Origin: Clostridiales bacterium
Lineage (GTDB): Bacteria > Bacillota > Clostridia > Christensenellales > Borkfalkiaceae
Length of the DNA: 46,428 nucleotides
Direction: 5' to 3'
Assembly: GCA_015055735.1 (NCBI GenBank)
Contig: SVHP01000005.1
Coordinates: 1 to 46,428, forward strand
The notes under the pieces were generated by a model. That model was not told where the DNA came from and ran no database searches. It saw only the letters and a list, made by a program, of their open reading frames with translations. Positions 14,051 to 28,100 of this stretch are shown here, one piece after another. How positions within the stretch are numbered: the first letter of the stretch is position 1; the number at the start of each line of letters is the position of its first letter. A program made the position numbers and the translations under genes.

Positions 14051-15883
14051 ATGAAAAAAGAGTTTAAAATTGCAATGTATATACTTTGGGATATACTTTT
14101 GATGTTCGCATCGTATTTGATAAGTGCGTTGCTTTTCAAATATCCTATGCAAGAGTTTTTGAGCCAAAGTATAATCCATTTGATAATAGGCGTTGCCGTC
14201 GTGGTGAGTTTTAACGTCGCCCTAAAATTATACTCGGGACTATGGAAATACGTGGGCTTTACCGAAGCAGTAAAACTATGCTGTTCAGCATTAGTGTCGC
14301 TAGTATATAATTTGGTGATAGACTTATTTTTGCTAGAAAACACGGGGATTGAATGGGCTATTATTTCAACCGTATTCATTTTTATGTGCATGGTGGGGGT
14401 AAGGTTTTTACCGAGAGCAGTTTACGTTTTGAATAATTACCTAATCCAACGCACCAAAGTTAAGGGGCAAAAAAGAGTTTTAATCGTTGGCGCAGGGACG
14501 ACGGGCGCAAGTTTAATAAGGGAAATGCGTTCTAATACCGAAGCTAACCTATATCCCGTTTGCGCAATAGACGACGATAATAGTAAGGTCGGTAGATTCG
14601 TAAGTGGTATTAAGGTGGTTGGAAAAACTAACGAGATAGCTTTCTTTGTAAAAAAATATGGCATTGACCAAATAATCGTCGCTATGCCAAAAGCCGACAA
14701 AGGCACGATTAAAAGGGTAATAGTCGATTGCAAAAAATTAAATGTCGAAGTAAAAACGGTATCTAACTTATTGAAATTTAATGAAGGGCAAGCCACCGTT
14801 TCGGATATTAAGGACGTTAGTATTGACGACCTTTTAGGTAGAGAGCAAATAAAGGTTAACCTAGACGATATTCTATATTATATAGAAGGTAAGACCGTTT
14901 TGGTTACGGGTGGCGGCGGTTCGATAGGTAGCGAGCTTTGTCGTCAAATTGCAACCCATAACCCTGCAAAACTAATAATACTAGACATTTACGAAAATAA
15001 CGCTTACGATATCCAACAAGAGTTGTTGAGAAACGTTCCAAACTTAAATCTTTTAACTCTTATTGCAAGTGTTCGTGATAGGGTTAAGATAGAGGACGTG
15101 TTTAAGAAATATCGTCCGCAAATAGTTTTTCACGCCGCTGCGCATAAACACGTTCCACTTATGGAAACTAGCCCTAACGAAGCCGTTAAAAATAACGTTG
15201 GTGGGACTAGGAACGTGGCTGAAATGGCAGGCAAGTATAACGTTCAACGCTTTATCTTGATAAGTACCGATAAAGCCGTTAACCCTACTAACGTCATGGG
15301 CGCAACCAAGCGTATTTGCGAAATGATTATTCAAACTATGAATAAAAAATACGACACCGAATACGTTGCAGTTAGATTTGGCAACGTTTTGGGGTCGAAC
15401 GGGTCGGTTATTCCACTTTTTAAAAAGCAAATTCAAGAAGGTGGACCTGTGACCGTTACTCACAAGGATATAGTTAGATACTTTATGACTATTCCCGAAG
15501 CCGTTAGCCTAGTGCTTCAAGCGGGGGCTTACGCTAAGGGTGGGGAGATTTTCGTGCTAGACATGGGTGAACCGGTCAAAATTTACGACTTGGCTGAGAA
15601 TTTGATAAGACTTTCGGGGCTTACCCCTAACGTCGATATCGACATTAAGATTACGGGGCTAAGGGCTGGCGAAAAGTTGTACGAAGAAAGACTTATGGAA
15701 GAAGAAGGGCTTCAACGCACGGAAAATAAGATGATTTCTATCGGCAAGCCTTTGAATATCGACGAACAAAAACTTTACGAGTATTTGGATATTTTAAGCG
15801 AACAAGCGTATAACGAAACGGATAAAATGAAGGAATTAGTAAAAGAATTAGTTCCTACGTATAAACCTGATTTAAGGGAATAA
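14051..15883 (+). CDS. Membrane-bound nucleotide-sugar dehydratase/epimerase (CapD/FlaA1-like)
   Basis: 610 aa. The N-terminal ~120 residues form four hydrophobic segments. A CoA-binding-like Rossmann domain follows (VGAGTTGASLIREM near 146), then a short-chain dehydrogenase domain with the NAD loop VTGGGGSIGSELC near 283-295 and the catalytic region ISTDKAVNPTNVMGATKR near 403-420. In that region the usual Tyr of the YxxxK triad is Met (MGATK), as in the CapD/PglF/FlaA1 4,6-dehydratase group. Such enzymes convert UDP-GlcNAc to a 4-keto-6-deoxy sugar, the first step to diacetamido-bacillosamine or QuiNAc type sugars for surface glycans. It is probably cotranscribed with dxs (15-nt gap). No glycosyltransferase or aminotransferase lies nearby, so the product's destination is not local. 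Confidence 0.92.
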   Translation: MKKEFKIAMYILWDILLMFASYLISALLFKYPMQEFLSQSIIHLIIGVAVVVSFNVALKLYSGLWKYVGFTEAVKLCCSALVSLVYNLVIDLFLLENTGIEWAIISTVFIFMCMVGVRFLPRAVYVLNNYLIQRTKVKGQKRVLIVGAGTTGASLIREMRSNTEANLYPVCAIDDDNSKVGRFVSGIKVVGKTNEIAFFVKKYGIDQIIVAMPKADKGTIKRVIVDCKKLNVEVKTVSNLLKFNEGQATVSDIKDVSIDDLLGREQIKVNLDDILYYIEGKTVLVTGGGGSIGSELCRQIATHNPAKLIILDIYENNAYDIQQELLRNVPNLNLLTLIASVRDRVKIEDVFKKYRPQIVFHAAAHKHVPLMETSPNEAVKNNVGGTRNVAEMAGKYNVQRFILISTDKAVNPTNVMGATKRICEMIIQTMNKKYDTEYVAVRFGNVLGSNGSVIPLFKKQIQEGGPVTVTHKDIVRYFMTIPEAVSLVLQAGAYAKGGEIFVLDMGEPVKIYDLAENLIRLSGLTPNVDIDIKITGLRAGEKLYEERLMEEEGLQRTENKMISIGKPLNIDEQKLYEYLDILSEQAYNETDKMKELVKELVPTYKPDLRE

Positions 15884-15950
15884 AAGTTAGTCAATAACTA
15901 TCAAAATAATAAAACAATAAAACTAAAAAGACGATATAAAACGGTATAAA

Positions 15951-17606
15951 ATGAAAAAGAATTCGACTCTAAAATGGATATTTGATAATTCAAAAAAGCA
16001 ACGAGTAAAGATAGTGTTGTTACTTATTGGCAACGCGCTTTTTTCCTTGCTTTCGGTCGTGTTCGCACTTTTGATAAGAGAAATTATCGATAGCGCATCG
16101 GTACATAAAGACGTCGATAGGTTAATTTCTTTTGCCGTGGCGATAATATGCGTGGTCTTTTTGCAGTTTGGGTTTAGAGTCTTTATTAACGCCTTAACCG
16201 AAAATATTAAGGCAAGGCTAGAACTAGACTATAAATCGCAACTATTTAGGTCGATATTAAACAAGAAACACGAAAAACTCAACGGTTATCACAGTGGTGA
16301 GTTGTTAACTAGATTAACTAGTGACGTGTCTATCGTAAGCGACGGCGTTTCGTCTATTTTACCAACCGTAGTGTCTGCTCTTTCAAGGCTTATATGCGCC
16401 GTAGTGGTGTTGGTAGTGTTAGATCCTATATTTGCACTCGCTTTCTTTGTCGCAGGCTCTCTAGTCTTTTTAGTTATTACCTTTCTTCGTGAAAAATTAA
16501 AAGGGTATCATAAGAAAACTCAAGAAACTGACGGTAAAGTTAGATCGTTTATGCAAGAATGTATCGAAAACTTGTTGGCTGTTAAGGTTTTTGCAGTAAA
16601 CGAAAAGATTGAAGGACAAGCAAACGCTCTTCAAGAAAAAAATTATAAGATAAAAATGAAACGAATGAGATATTCGGTGGTGGGGCACGCAACCTATAAC
16701 TTTATTTTTAGCGCAGGATATTTGTTCGCTCTTATTTACGGTGGGGTTAAAATACTAAACGGAGTGTTGACGTACGGCTCGCTATCGGCAATCTTGCAAT
16801 TAGTAAATAACGTGCAAGTACCGTTTGCATCGCTATCCAACGTGTTGCCAAAATATTACGCTATGATAGCGTCGGCAGAGCGAATTATGGAGATTGAAGA
16901 GGTAGAAGAAGAGCCTAAGGCAATCAAGATAAACAAAGAAGCCGTTTACAAAAAGATGAACGGCATCGCTATAGAAAACGTCAGCTTTACTTACGATAGG
17001 GATAAGGTGCTTGATAACGCTTCGATATATATCAACAAGGGCGACTTCGTTGCGATAACGGGGACTTCTGGCGTGGGAAAGAGTACTCTTATGAAATTGA
17101 TGCTAGGCGTTTATCCACTCGATAGTGGAAAGGTCTATATCGATTCGGGCGAACCACTAGCACTCGATAATAGCACTCGTCCGTTGTTCTCATACGTTCC
17201 ACAAGGAAATATGCTCTTTAGCGGAACTCTAAGAGATAACGTTACCTTTATTCGTTCTGATGCAAGCGACGAAGAGATAGATAGGGCGCTAACTATAAGT
17301 TTGGCAAAGCAATTCATAGACCAACTTCCAGAAGGCTTAAATACCGTGGTCGGTGAAAACGGGGTTGGACTTTCTGAAGGGCAAATTCAAAGAATAGCAA
17401 TCGCAAGGGCAGTTTTAACTCGTTCGCCAATATTATTGCTTGACGAAGCGACTAGCGCACTCGATGAACATACCGAAAAAATGGTACTAGATAATCTAAA
17501 AACCATAGAAGATATTACTCTAATTATAGTAACGCATAAAAAGGCGGCGTTAGAAATTTGTAATAGAAATATTCAAATTAAACAAAAAAAGATATACGAA
17601 AAGTAA
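15951..17606 (+). CDS. ABC exporter half-transporter (permease fused to ATPase)
   Basis: 551 aa. An N-terminal ABC transmembrane domain with about six segments (residues 15-300) is fused to a nucleotide-binding domain: Walker A GTSGVGKST near 370, Q-loop YVPQGN near 420, signature LSEGQ near 473, Walker B ILLLDEA near 494, and H-loop IVTHKK near 525. All ATPase motifs are intact. It is expected to work as a homodimer, or as a heterodimer with a partner not in this window. It sits between a nucleotide-sugar dehydratase and two Wzz-like genes, so export of a lipid, glycan or peptide at the envelope is plausible but not shown. There is no peptidase C39 domain. Confidence 0.9.
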   Translation: MKKNSTLKWIFDNSKKQRVKIVLLLIGNALFSLLSVVFALLIREIIDSASVHKDVDRLISFAVAIICVVFLQFGFRVFINALTENIKARLELDYKSQLFRSILNKKHEKLNGYHSGELLTRLTSDVSIVSDGVSSILPTVVSALSRLICAVVVLVVLDPIFALAFFVAGSLVFLVITFLREKLKGYHKKTQETDGKVRSFMQECIENLLAVKVFAVNEKIEGQANALQEKNYKIKMKRMRYSVVGHATYNFIFSAGYLFALIYGGVKILNGVLTYGSLSAILQLVNNVQVPFASLSNVLPKYYAMIASAERIMEIEEVEEEPKAIKINKEAVYKKMNGIAIENVSFTYDRDKVLDNASIYINKGDFVAITGTSGVGKSTLMKLMLGVYPLDSGKVYIDSGEPLALDNSTRPLFSYVPQGNMLFSGTLRDNVTFIRSDASDEEIDRALTISLAKQFIDQLPEGLNTVVGENGVGLSEGQIQRIAIARAVLTRSPILLLDEATSALDEHTEKMVLDNLKTIEDITLIIVTHKKAALEICNRNIQIKQKKIYEK

Positions 17607-17635
17607 TAAATTTCAAAAAAATGCTTAAAATCCAT

Positions 17636-17663
17636 TTGTCTTTTGTGTTTATTGTGTTAAAAT
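17636..17663 (+). promoter_or_regulatory. Possible promoter before the Wzz-like pair
   Basis: TTGTCT (17636-17641), 16-nt spacer, TAAAAT (17658-17663). Moderate match. It is followed by a leader with a 9-bp hairpin (CGTTAGCTT/AAGCTGACG, about 17700-17724) just before the SD region. Confidence 0.45.
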
Positions 17664-17736
17664 AGAAAAGATAAGGGGATAAAAAACAAAAAAATAAAAA
17701 CGTTAGCTTTAGTATAAGCTGACGCTTTGGGAGTTT

Positions 17737-18561
17737 ATGATGGAAGAAAACAATGTAGAACAAAATCTCGTCGGAACGGTCAGTTATTTTTTATACGCCG
17801 TAAGAAGATACTTGGTGTTGATTCTCGCAATTATAATCGTTTGCGTTTCGGCTGGGGTAACTTTTTCGTTGGTGAGAAAGCCTAATTATAAGGCAACTGC
17901 TAAAGTCGTAGTTTCGGCTACTTTGAACGGAGCAGGTTGGTCGGATGAAACTAACTGGATTCAAAATCATATCAAGACGATTATAGACTTTTGTAATTCA
18001 GGGGTGGTCGTTGACCGTGCTAACTATTATTATCTTCAATGGGAAAAGGTTAAATATGAAGGTGCAGAAGCAGATTTAGAAGATTTTATTGAAAATCCAC
18101 CAGCATATCAAACTAATCCTGAACATAACGGTATGGCTTATAAGATAGCCCCTAGTAACATTGACACGGCTTTCGTGGAACATGAAAATTCCACTAGTAT
18201 AGTTTTTGACGTTAGTTATACCGATAAAAACCAAGAAGATGCTAAAGAAAAGGTGTCTATACTACTTTGCGCTTGTATTGAAGAAGTAAAGATAGAAGAT
18301 TCTAAGGGCGAGAAAGTATATTTTACTGCTGACGTAAACTTGAAAAACAACGGTATTGACAGTGTGGAAAAGGATATATCTACCCTAAGTATTGTTTTTG
18401 TATCGGGAGTTATGGGCGTTCTTTTGGCAGTGTTGGTATTGTACGTATTGATATTGTTAGACAATAGCATTAGATCTAAAGAAGAACTAGAAGCTATCGT
18501 AGGCGCATCAATGCTTGCTACTATTCAAAAAAATGGGGGAGGAGAGAAAAATGGAAAATAA
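17737..18561 (+). CDS. Wzz/YveK-like polysaccharide chain-length protein (1)
   Basis: 274 aa. Topology typical of the Wzz/CapA co-polymerase family: a transmembrane helix near 24-48, an extracytoplasmic domain with long helical parts (about 50-210), and a second transmembrane helix near 215-240. The C-terminal cytoplasmic stub RSKEELEAIVGASMLATI resembles the segment that contacts BY-kinases. Such proteins set polymer length of surface polysaccharides. No kinase gene follows. The gene overlaps the next one by 11 bp, so translation is probably coupled. Confidence 0.8.
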   Translation: MMEENNVEQNLVGTVSYFLYAVRRYLVLILAIIIVCVSAGVTFSLVRKPNYKATAKVVVSATLNGAGWSDETNWIQNHIKTIIDFCNSGVVVDRANYYYLQWEKVKYEGAEADLEDFIENPPAYQTNPEHNGMAYKIAPSNIDTAFVEHENSTSIVFDVSYTDKNQEDAKEKVSILLCACIEEVKIEDSKGEKVYFTADVNLKNNGIDSVEKDISTLSIVFVSGVMGVLLAVLVLYVLILLDNSIRSKEELEAIVGASMLATIQKNGGGEKNGK

Positions 18562-19267
18562 TTACGTTGAAACCGAAAAGTCTGTTCCTTTAGCCAAATT
18601 GATATACAAGAATTTGGTGCTTATCATAATGGTAATTGTTTTGACTTCCCTTATCGGCTTTGGTTACGCTATCATTAACGTTAAACCTACTTATACGGTA
18701 AATCGTTCGTTTATTATAAGAATGGCTAAGTTAAAAGCAAGTGAAAATAATGAGGCTGCATTAGGTAAACTTCATATGCCGGAAATCGAGCCTCTATTAA
18801 AGTTGCCAAAGTATATAGAACAAGCTAATGAAATTTATAGTGAAGAGCAAAATGGTCAAACTGAAATATCTGCAGGGGCGATAGGCGTTAAATACAACGA
18901 CGAGAGTTTAATTTTTACCCTTTCGTATACCGACGATAATATTCACGATGCGGCGGCTAAAATTCACGCTATATATCTTGTAGCAAGTAAAAACTTTGCT
19001 AGCGACTTAACGGTTGATAGCGTAAGGTTAATCGATATAGACAACGTTAATATCGACGTGAAAAAGGATATTTACGAAGGAATGTCTTCTTCGGTTAACG
19101 GTGGATATTCAAAGCATATCGTACTTGGCGCATGTGTTGGGTTAGTTATTTCGGTGTGTATACTTGTAATTTCTTACGCACTTGACAATACTCTTCATAG
19201 CAAGGAAGAATTGGAGCAAATGACGGGGGCTAGCGTTCTCGCATTTATAACTAAAAATAAAGATTGA
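18551..19267 (+). CDS. Wzz/YveK-like polysaccharide chain-length protein (2)
   Basis: 238 aa from the ATG at 18551, which has SD GGAGGAGAG 5 nt upstream. The track's start at 18515 is a TTG inside the previous gene without SD, and I reject it. Same layout as its neighbour: TM near 18-42, extracytoplasmic domain, TM near 193-215, and the same cytoplasmic tail style (HSKEELEQMTGASVLAFI). The two look like diverged paralogues that may form one hetero-oligomer. A terminator follows directly, closing the unit. Confidence 0.8.
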   Translation: MENNYVETEKSVPLAKLIYKNLVLIIMVIVLTSLIGFGYAIINVKPTYTVNRSFIIRMAKLKASENNEAALGKLHMPEIEPLLKLPKYIEQANEIYSEEQNGQTEISAGAIGVKYNDESLIFTLSYTDDNIHDAAAKIHAIYLVASKNFASDLTVDSVRLIDIDNVNIDVKKDIYEGMSSSVNGGYSKHIVLGACVGLVISVCILVISYALDNTLHSKEELEQMTGASVLAFITKNKD

Positions 19268-19289
19268 TAAATTATAAAAACTAAAAGGC

Positions 19290-19327
19290 AAGGGTGTATG
19301 CAATCGCATACACCCTTATATTTTTTT
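19290..19327 (+). terminator. Terminator after the Wzz-like pair
   Basis: AAGGGTGTATGC, loop AATC, GCATACACCCTT, then ATATTTTTTTG. Confidence 0.88.
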
Positions 19328-19344
19328 GTTTGATGAAAGGCTGA

Positions 19345-20472
19345 TTAAGCCTTGTCGTTTAAGACTAAAGTTGCTGAAGCTTGTGCGCAAATTCCTTCTT
19401 CTCTACCGACAAATCCTAAGCCCTCCAAAGTGGTTGCGCCTATTCCTAATAGACTTGGAGCGATATCAAGCGCTTTTGCTAAATTTTCAGTGATAGTTGG
19501 AATATGTTTTAATAGTTTTGGCTTTTCAGCCATAATGGTGGCTGAAACACTTTGCACTCTATATCCCTTTTCTTTTATCATAATTAAAACTTGTTCTAGC
19601 AATTTCATGCTGTCGGCGTCTTTGTATTTAGCGTCTTTGTCGCTAAAATGATATCCTATATCTCTTAAGGATAGTGCTGATAAAATGGCGTCCATAACGG
19701 CGTGAGTCAACACGTCTGCGTCAGAGTGTCCTAAAAGTCCTTTATCGTGTGGAATAGTAATTCCACCTAAAATTAGTTTTCTATTCTCAACCAATTTATG
19801 ACAATCGAAACCTACTCCCGTTCTAGTTTGTGGTCTATCGTCTAAAAGACTAAAATCTTGAGAATAGGTAATCTTAACGTTTTTAGGGTCGCCTTGGTAA
19901 GTTGCAAGTTTACCTATATATTTTAAGTAAACTTCTCCGTCGTCGTTAAAACTTAGATCACGCGCACGCGCGTATGCGTCTATAATAAGGTTTGTCTTAA
20001 AGCCTTGTGGGGTTTGAACCGAACACAAATCGTCTTTGCCTAAATACTCGCTGACAAAAGCGCCGTCCTTTTTAAGTATGGTGTTAGGGGTGGGGATAAC
20101 AGGGATTGCGCTACCAAACTTATTTGCAGTATCAATGCAATCTTTTATCATCTTATGGGTAACGAACGGTCTTGCTCCGTCGTGAATAAGAACGATATCT
20201 CCGTTTACTTCCTTCAATGCGTTTTTAACCGACTCTGTACGGGTTAGTCCACCTAAAACGACAGTAGCCTTTTGTCCAACTAAGTTTTTGATAAACTCAA
20301 AATCGTCTTTACTAACTGAAATTACTATTTGGTCGATAAGTTGACTGCTAATAAAAGCGTTCAAAGTTTTTTCTAATAAAGTTTGATTATCGCTAGAAAA
20401 CAGCAACTTATTTTTTTGATAACCTGACCTTGCGCCCTTTCCTGCGCAAGCAAGAATTAAACTCGTTTTCAT
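19345..20472 (-). CDS. ispDF: Bifunctional IspD/IspF (MEP pathway)
   Basis: 375 aa fusion. Residues 1-~215 are 2-C-methyl-D-erythritol 4-phosphate cytidylyltransferase (LILACAGKGARSGYQKNKLL nucleotide-binding start; VLIHDGARPFV near 93-103). Residues ~217-375 are 2-C-methyl-D-erythritol 2,4-cyclodiphosphate synthase with metal ligands in GVGFDCHKL and the following HSDADVLTHAVMDAILSAL and DIGYHFSD. It performs steps 3 and 5 of isoprenoid synthesis; step 4 (IspE) is elsewhere. The fusion is known in several bacterial groups and is often thought to channel or scaffold the pathway. It follows rqcP by 52 nt on the same strand and shares the pathway with dxs at 12230. Confidence 0.96.
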   Translation of the reverse strand: MKTSLILACAGKGARSGYQKNKLLFSSDNQTLLEKTLNAFISSQLIDQIVISVSKDDFEFIKNLVGQKATVVLGGLTRTESVKNALKEVNGDIVLIHDGARPFVTHKMIKDCIDTANKFGSAIPVIPTPNTILKKDGAFVSEYLGKDDLCSVQTPQGFKTNLIIDAYARARDLSFNDDGEVYLKYIGKLATYQGDPKNVKITYSQDFSLLDDRPQTRTGVGFDCHKLVENRKLILGGITIPHDKGLLGHSDADVLTHAVMDAILSALSLRDIGYHFSDKDAKYKDADSMKLLEQVLIMIKEKGYRVQSVSATIMAEKPKLLKHIPTITENLAKALDIAPSLLGIGATTLEGLGFVGREEGICAQASATLVLNDKA

Positions 20473-20524
20473 AATAAAATCCTTTTCGTAGATAGGGTAT
20501 AATTATAAATTTAGCGTTAGAAAA

Positions 20525-20770
20525 CTAATCTACTAAAATTTCATACATTTGTTCTGCTTGTTCTTTTCTAACCGTTTCCTTAAGCATAAGAACTTTAAAC
20601 TTTACCGTGCCACTGTTAAAGCCTAGTTCGACTATATCGCCTTCTTTGATTCTATACGAAGGCTTAACCGAACGGCCGTTAACGCTAACCCTCCCACCGT
20701 CGCACGCTTCTTGGGCGATAGTGCGTCTTTTTAGTAATCTTGATACCTTTAAGAACTTGTCAATTCTCAT
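20525..20770 (-). CDS. rqcP: S4-domain RNA-binding protein RqcP (YabO/Hsp15 family)
   Basis: 81 aa, consisting of one S4 domain (MRIDKFLKVSRLLKRRTIAQEAC...GRVSVNGRSVKPSYRIKEGD). In Firmicutes RqcP binds the large subunit with peptidyl-tRNA and RqcH and supports alanine tailing of stalled nascent chains. Length and motif fit the family well. It is the first gene of a probable two-gene unit with ispDF. The start at 20770 follows a GGAG SD. Confidence 0.9.
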   Translation of the reverse strand: MRIDKFLKVSRLLKRRTIAQEACDGGRVSVNGRSVKPSYRIKEGDIVELGFNSGTVKFKVLMLKETVRKEQAEQMYEILVD

Positions 20771-21108
20771 AAAAACTCCAAAATCGGCAAAAGTATTAGT
20801 TAAAAAAATGCCGAAAAATGACTAAAATTTAAAAAATATACAAATTGTGGTAAAAATGCTTGACAACTTTGATTTAAAAGTTTATCATAGTAAAATGCAT
20901 TATGATAGGTTAATATCGATTTTTGTCGCCTTTTTTAAGAAAATCGCTGAAAAAAATAATTGTTTTTTGAGGGCTTTTTCTTAGAAAAACACTAAAAAAA
21001 ACGAGAATCGGTAAAAACTTTGCTCTCAACCGTTATTATACAACATTTTTTACGTTTTGTAAAGGTTGTTAGCACAAAATAGTAATTTTTTTTAAGGAGT
21101 GTGTTTTG
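20771..21108 (+). promoter_or_regulatory. rpoB promoter and long leader
   Basis: 338 nt without a gene. The best promoter reading rightward is TTGACA (20860-20865), 17-nt spacer, TATCAT (20883-20888). It implies a leader of about 215 nt before rpoB with several AT-rich stems, for example ACAAC..GTTGT around 21041-21070. I see no L10-type leader and no rplJL genes upstream. Confidence 0.6.
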
Positions 21109-25122
<4,014 letters not shown>

Positions 25123-25141
25123 TAGGGAGGGATAGAAGAAT

Positions 25142-28100
25142 ATGTTTGAACTTAACAATTTTGATTCTATACAAATAGGAGTTGCGTCTCCCGAAAAAAT
25201 TAGAGAATGGTCTTACGGCGAAGTAACTAAGCCTGAAACCATTAACTATAGAACACAAAAACCAGAAATGGGTGGTCTATTCTGCGAAAGAATTTTTGGA
25301 CCTACCAAAGACTGGGAATGTCATTGTGGTAAATATAAGAGAATTAGATATAAAGGCGTTATATGTGACAAGTGTGGCGTTGAAATTACAAAGTCTAAAG
25401 TTCGTCGTGACAGAATGGGACACATCGAACTTGCTGCACCTGTTTCTCACATTTGGTACTTTAAGGGCGTTCCTTCAAGAATAGGTTTAATGCTCGATAT
25501 GAGCCCTAAAGCACTCGAACAAGTATTATACTTTGCTTGTCACGTAGTTTTAGACCCAGGTACGACACCTTTACAATACAAACAAGTTATCAACGATAGA
25601 GAAAAACTCGAAATGGAAGAACAATACGGCTTTGGTTCTTTCAAGACGGGTATGGGCGCTGAAGCTATCAAAGAATTATTGATGGCTATCGACTTAGAAC
25701 AAGAAAGCGTTGAAACTAAGAAAATTATCGCTGAAAATACTTCGGGACAAAGAAGAATTCGTGCGGTTAAGAGAATTGAAATCATAGAATCGTTCAGAAA
25801 GAGTGGCAATCGCCCTGAATGGATGATTTTAGACGTTCTTCCTGTTATCCCACCTGAACTTCGTCCTATGGTTCAATTAGACGGTGGTAGATTTGCAACG
25901 AGTGACCTTAACGACTTGTATAGAAGGGTTATCAATAGAAATAACCGTTTGAAAAAGTTGATGGAATTAGGCGCTCCTGAAATCATTATTAGAAACGAAA
26001 AGAGAATGCTTCAAGAAGCCGTAGACGCACTTATAGACAACGGTAGACGTGGTAAGGCTATAAGTGGCGCAGGCAACCGTGAACTTAAATCTCTTTCTGG
26101 TATGCTACGTGGTAAGCAAGGTCGTTTCCGTCAAAACCTACTCGGTAAACGTGTTGACTATTCAGGTCGTTCGGTTATCGTCGTTGGTCCAGAACTTAAA
26201 CTTTATCAATGTGGTTTACCAAAAGAAATGGCAATCGAACTTTTCAAACCTTTCGTAATGAAGAAGTTGGTTGAAAGCAACGTTTGTCATAACATTAAGA
26301 ACGCAAAGAGAACGGTAGAACGTGGTAAGGCTGTCGTTTGGGACGTTTTAGAAGAGGTTATTAAAGACCACCCAGTTATGCTTAACCGTGCTCCTACGCT
26401 ACACAGACTCTCTATTCAAGCGTTTGAACCTGTGCTTATCGAAGGTAGAGCAATTAAACTTCACCCACTAGTTTGTGGTGCGTTCAACGCCGACTTCGAC
26501 GGTGACCAAATGGCTGTTCACGTTCCACTTTCTGTTGAAGCACAAGCTGAAGCAAGATTCTTGATGCTCGCATCAAATAACATACTAAAACTTTCTGACG
26601 GTAAGCCTGTTATGTCGCCTTCTCAAGATATGGTTATGGGTGCATACTATCTAACCATTATTAGAAGAAAGATAGGCGAAAAATATAACGAAAAGGGTAG
26701 AAAGGACGAAAACGGTACCGTTTACGGAGTTCCTGAATACACCGTTTCTTACACTTCTCCTGAAGAAGCAGTCATGGCTTATCAAACTGGTAAAATCGGT
26801 CTTCAAGACGAAATTATCGTTCGTCGTACTATGGAAGTTGAAGGTGAAGTTATTAGTGGTAGAGTTAAGACTTCTGTCGGAAAGATTATTTTCAACGAAG
26901 CAATCCCACAAAACTTGGGATTCGTTGAAAGAAAGACAAAACAAGATTTATTGAAGTATGAAATCGATAAATTAACAGGTAAGAAAGACCTTCAAAAGAT
27001 TGTCGGCGCTTGCTTTAAGCGTCACGGCGCAAGTTGCGCTGCCGACGTTCTAGACAAGGTTAAGGCGCTCGGCTTTAAGTATTCTACCGTCGGCGCTATC
27101 ACCACGTCTGTGTTCGATATGCATATGCCAAAAGAAAAGGCTGTTATCCTAGGCGCTGCTGAAGAACACGTGTTGAAGGTTGAAACACTTTACAAAAAAG
27201 GTTTCATTACCGACGATGAAAGATATAAAAAGGTCGTTAGTATTTGGAAACAAGCAACTGACGACATTACCGAAAAACTTATGGCTACGCTCGACGAGTT
27301 TAACCCTATCCTAATGATGGCTAACTCTGGTGCGCGTGGTTCTAAGGACCAAATTAAACAACTTGCAGGTATGCGTGGTCTTATGACCGACCCTAATGGT
27401 AAAACTATTGAAATCCCTGTTAAATCGTGTTTCCGTGAAGGACTTTCAGTTCTTGAATACTTCATTTCTTCACACGGTGGACGTAAAGGTCTTGCCGATA
27501 CTGCTCTTAAAACTGCTGACTCTGGTTATTTGACTCGTCGTTTGGTTGACGTTTCTCAAGAAGTTATCATCAAAGAAGACGACTGTTTTGCTAACGCAGG
27601 CGAAGCCGTTAAGGGTGTTAAAGTTCGTGCTATCAAGGGCAGCAAGGGTGAAGAAATCGAAGGATTACGTGATAGAATCGCAGGTAGATTTACCGTTACC
27701 GATATCGTAAACCCACAAACGGGCGAAATTATGGTTAAGTCTAACGAAATGATCTCAGAAGACATGGCTGACGCTATCGTTAAAGTGGGTATCGAAGAAG
27801 TTGAAATTAGAAGTATCTTTACTTGTAAATCAAAAACTGGCGTTTGCGCTAAGTGTTACGGTAAGAACATGTCTAACAATAACCCTGTTCAAATGGGTGA
27901 AGCAGTTGGTATCATCGCCGCTCAATCAATCGGTGAACCTGGTACTCAGCTTACCATGAGAACCTTCCACACCGGTGGTATTGCAAGCACGGGCGACATT
28001 ACTCAAGGTCTTCCTAGAGTTGAAGAATTGTTCGAAGCACGTAGACCAAAACACGCTGCTATCGTTTGTGAACACAGCGGTACGGTTGAAATAGAAGAAA

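Noticed and set aside
18515-18550. Upstream TTG start of the second Wzz-like gene
   Set aside because: No SD. The ATG at 18551 has GGAGGAGAG at the right distance.
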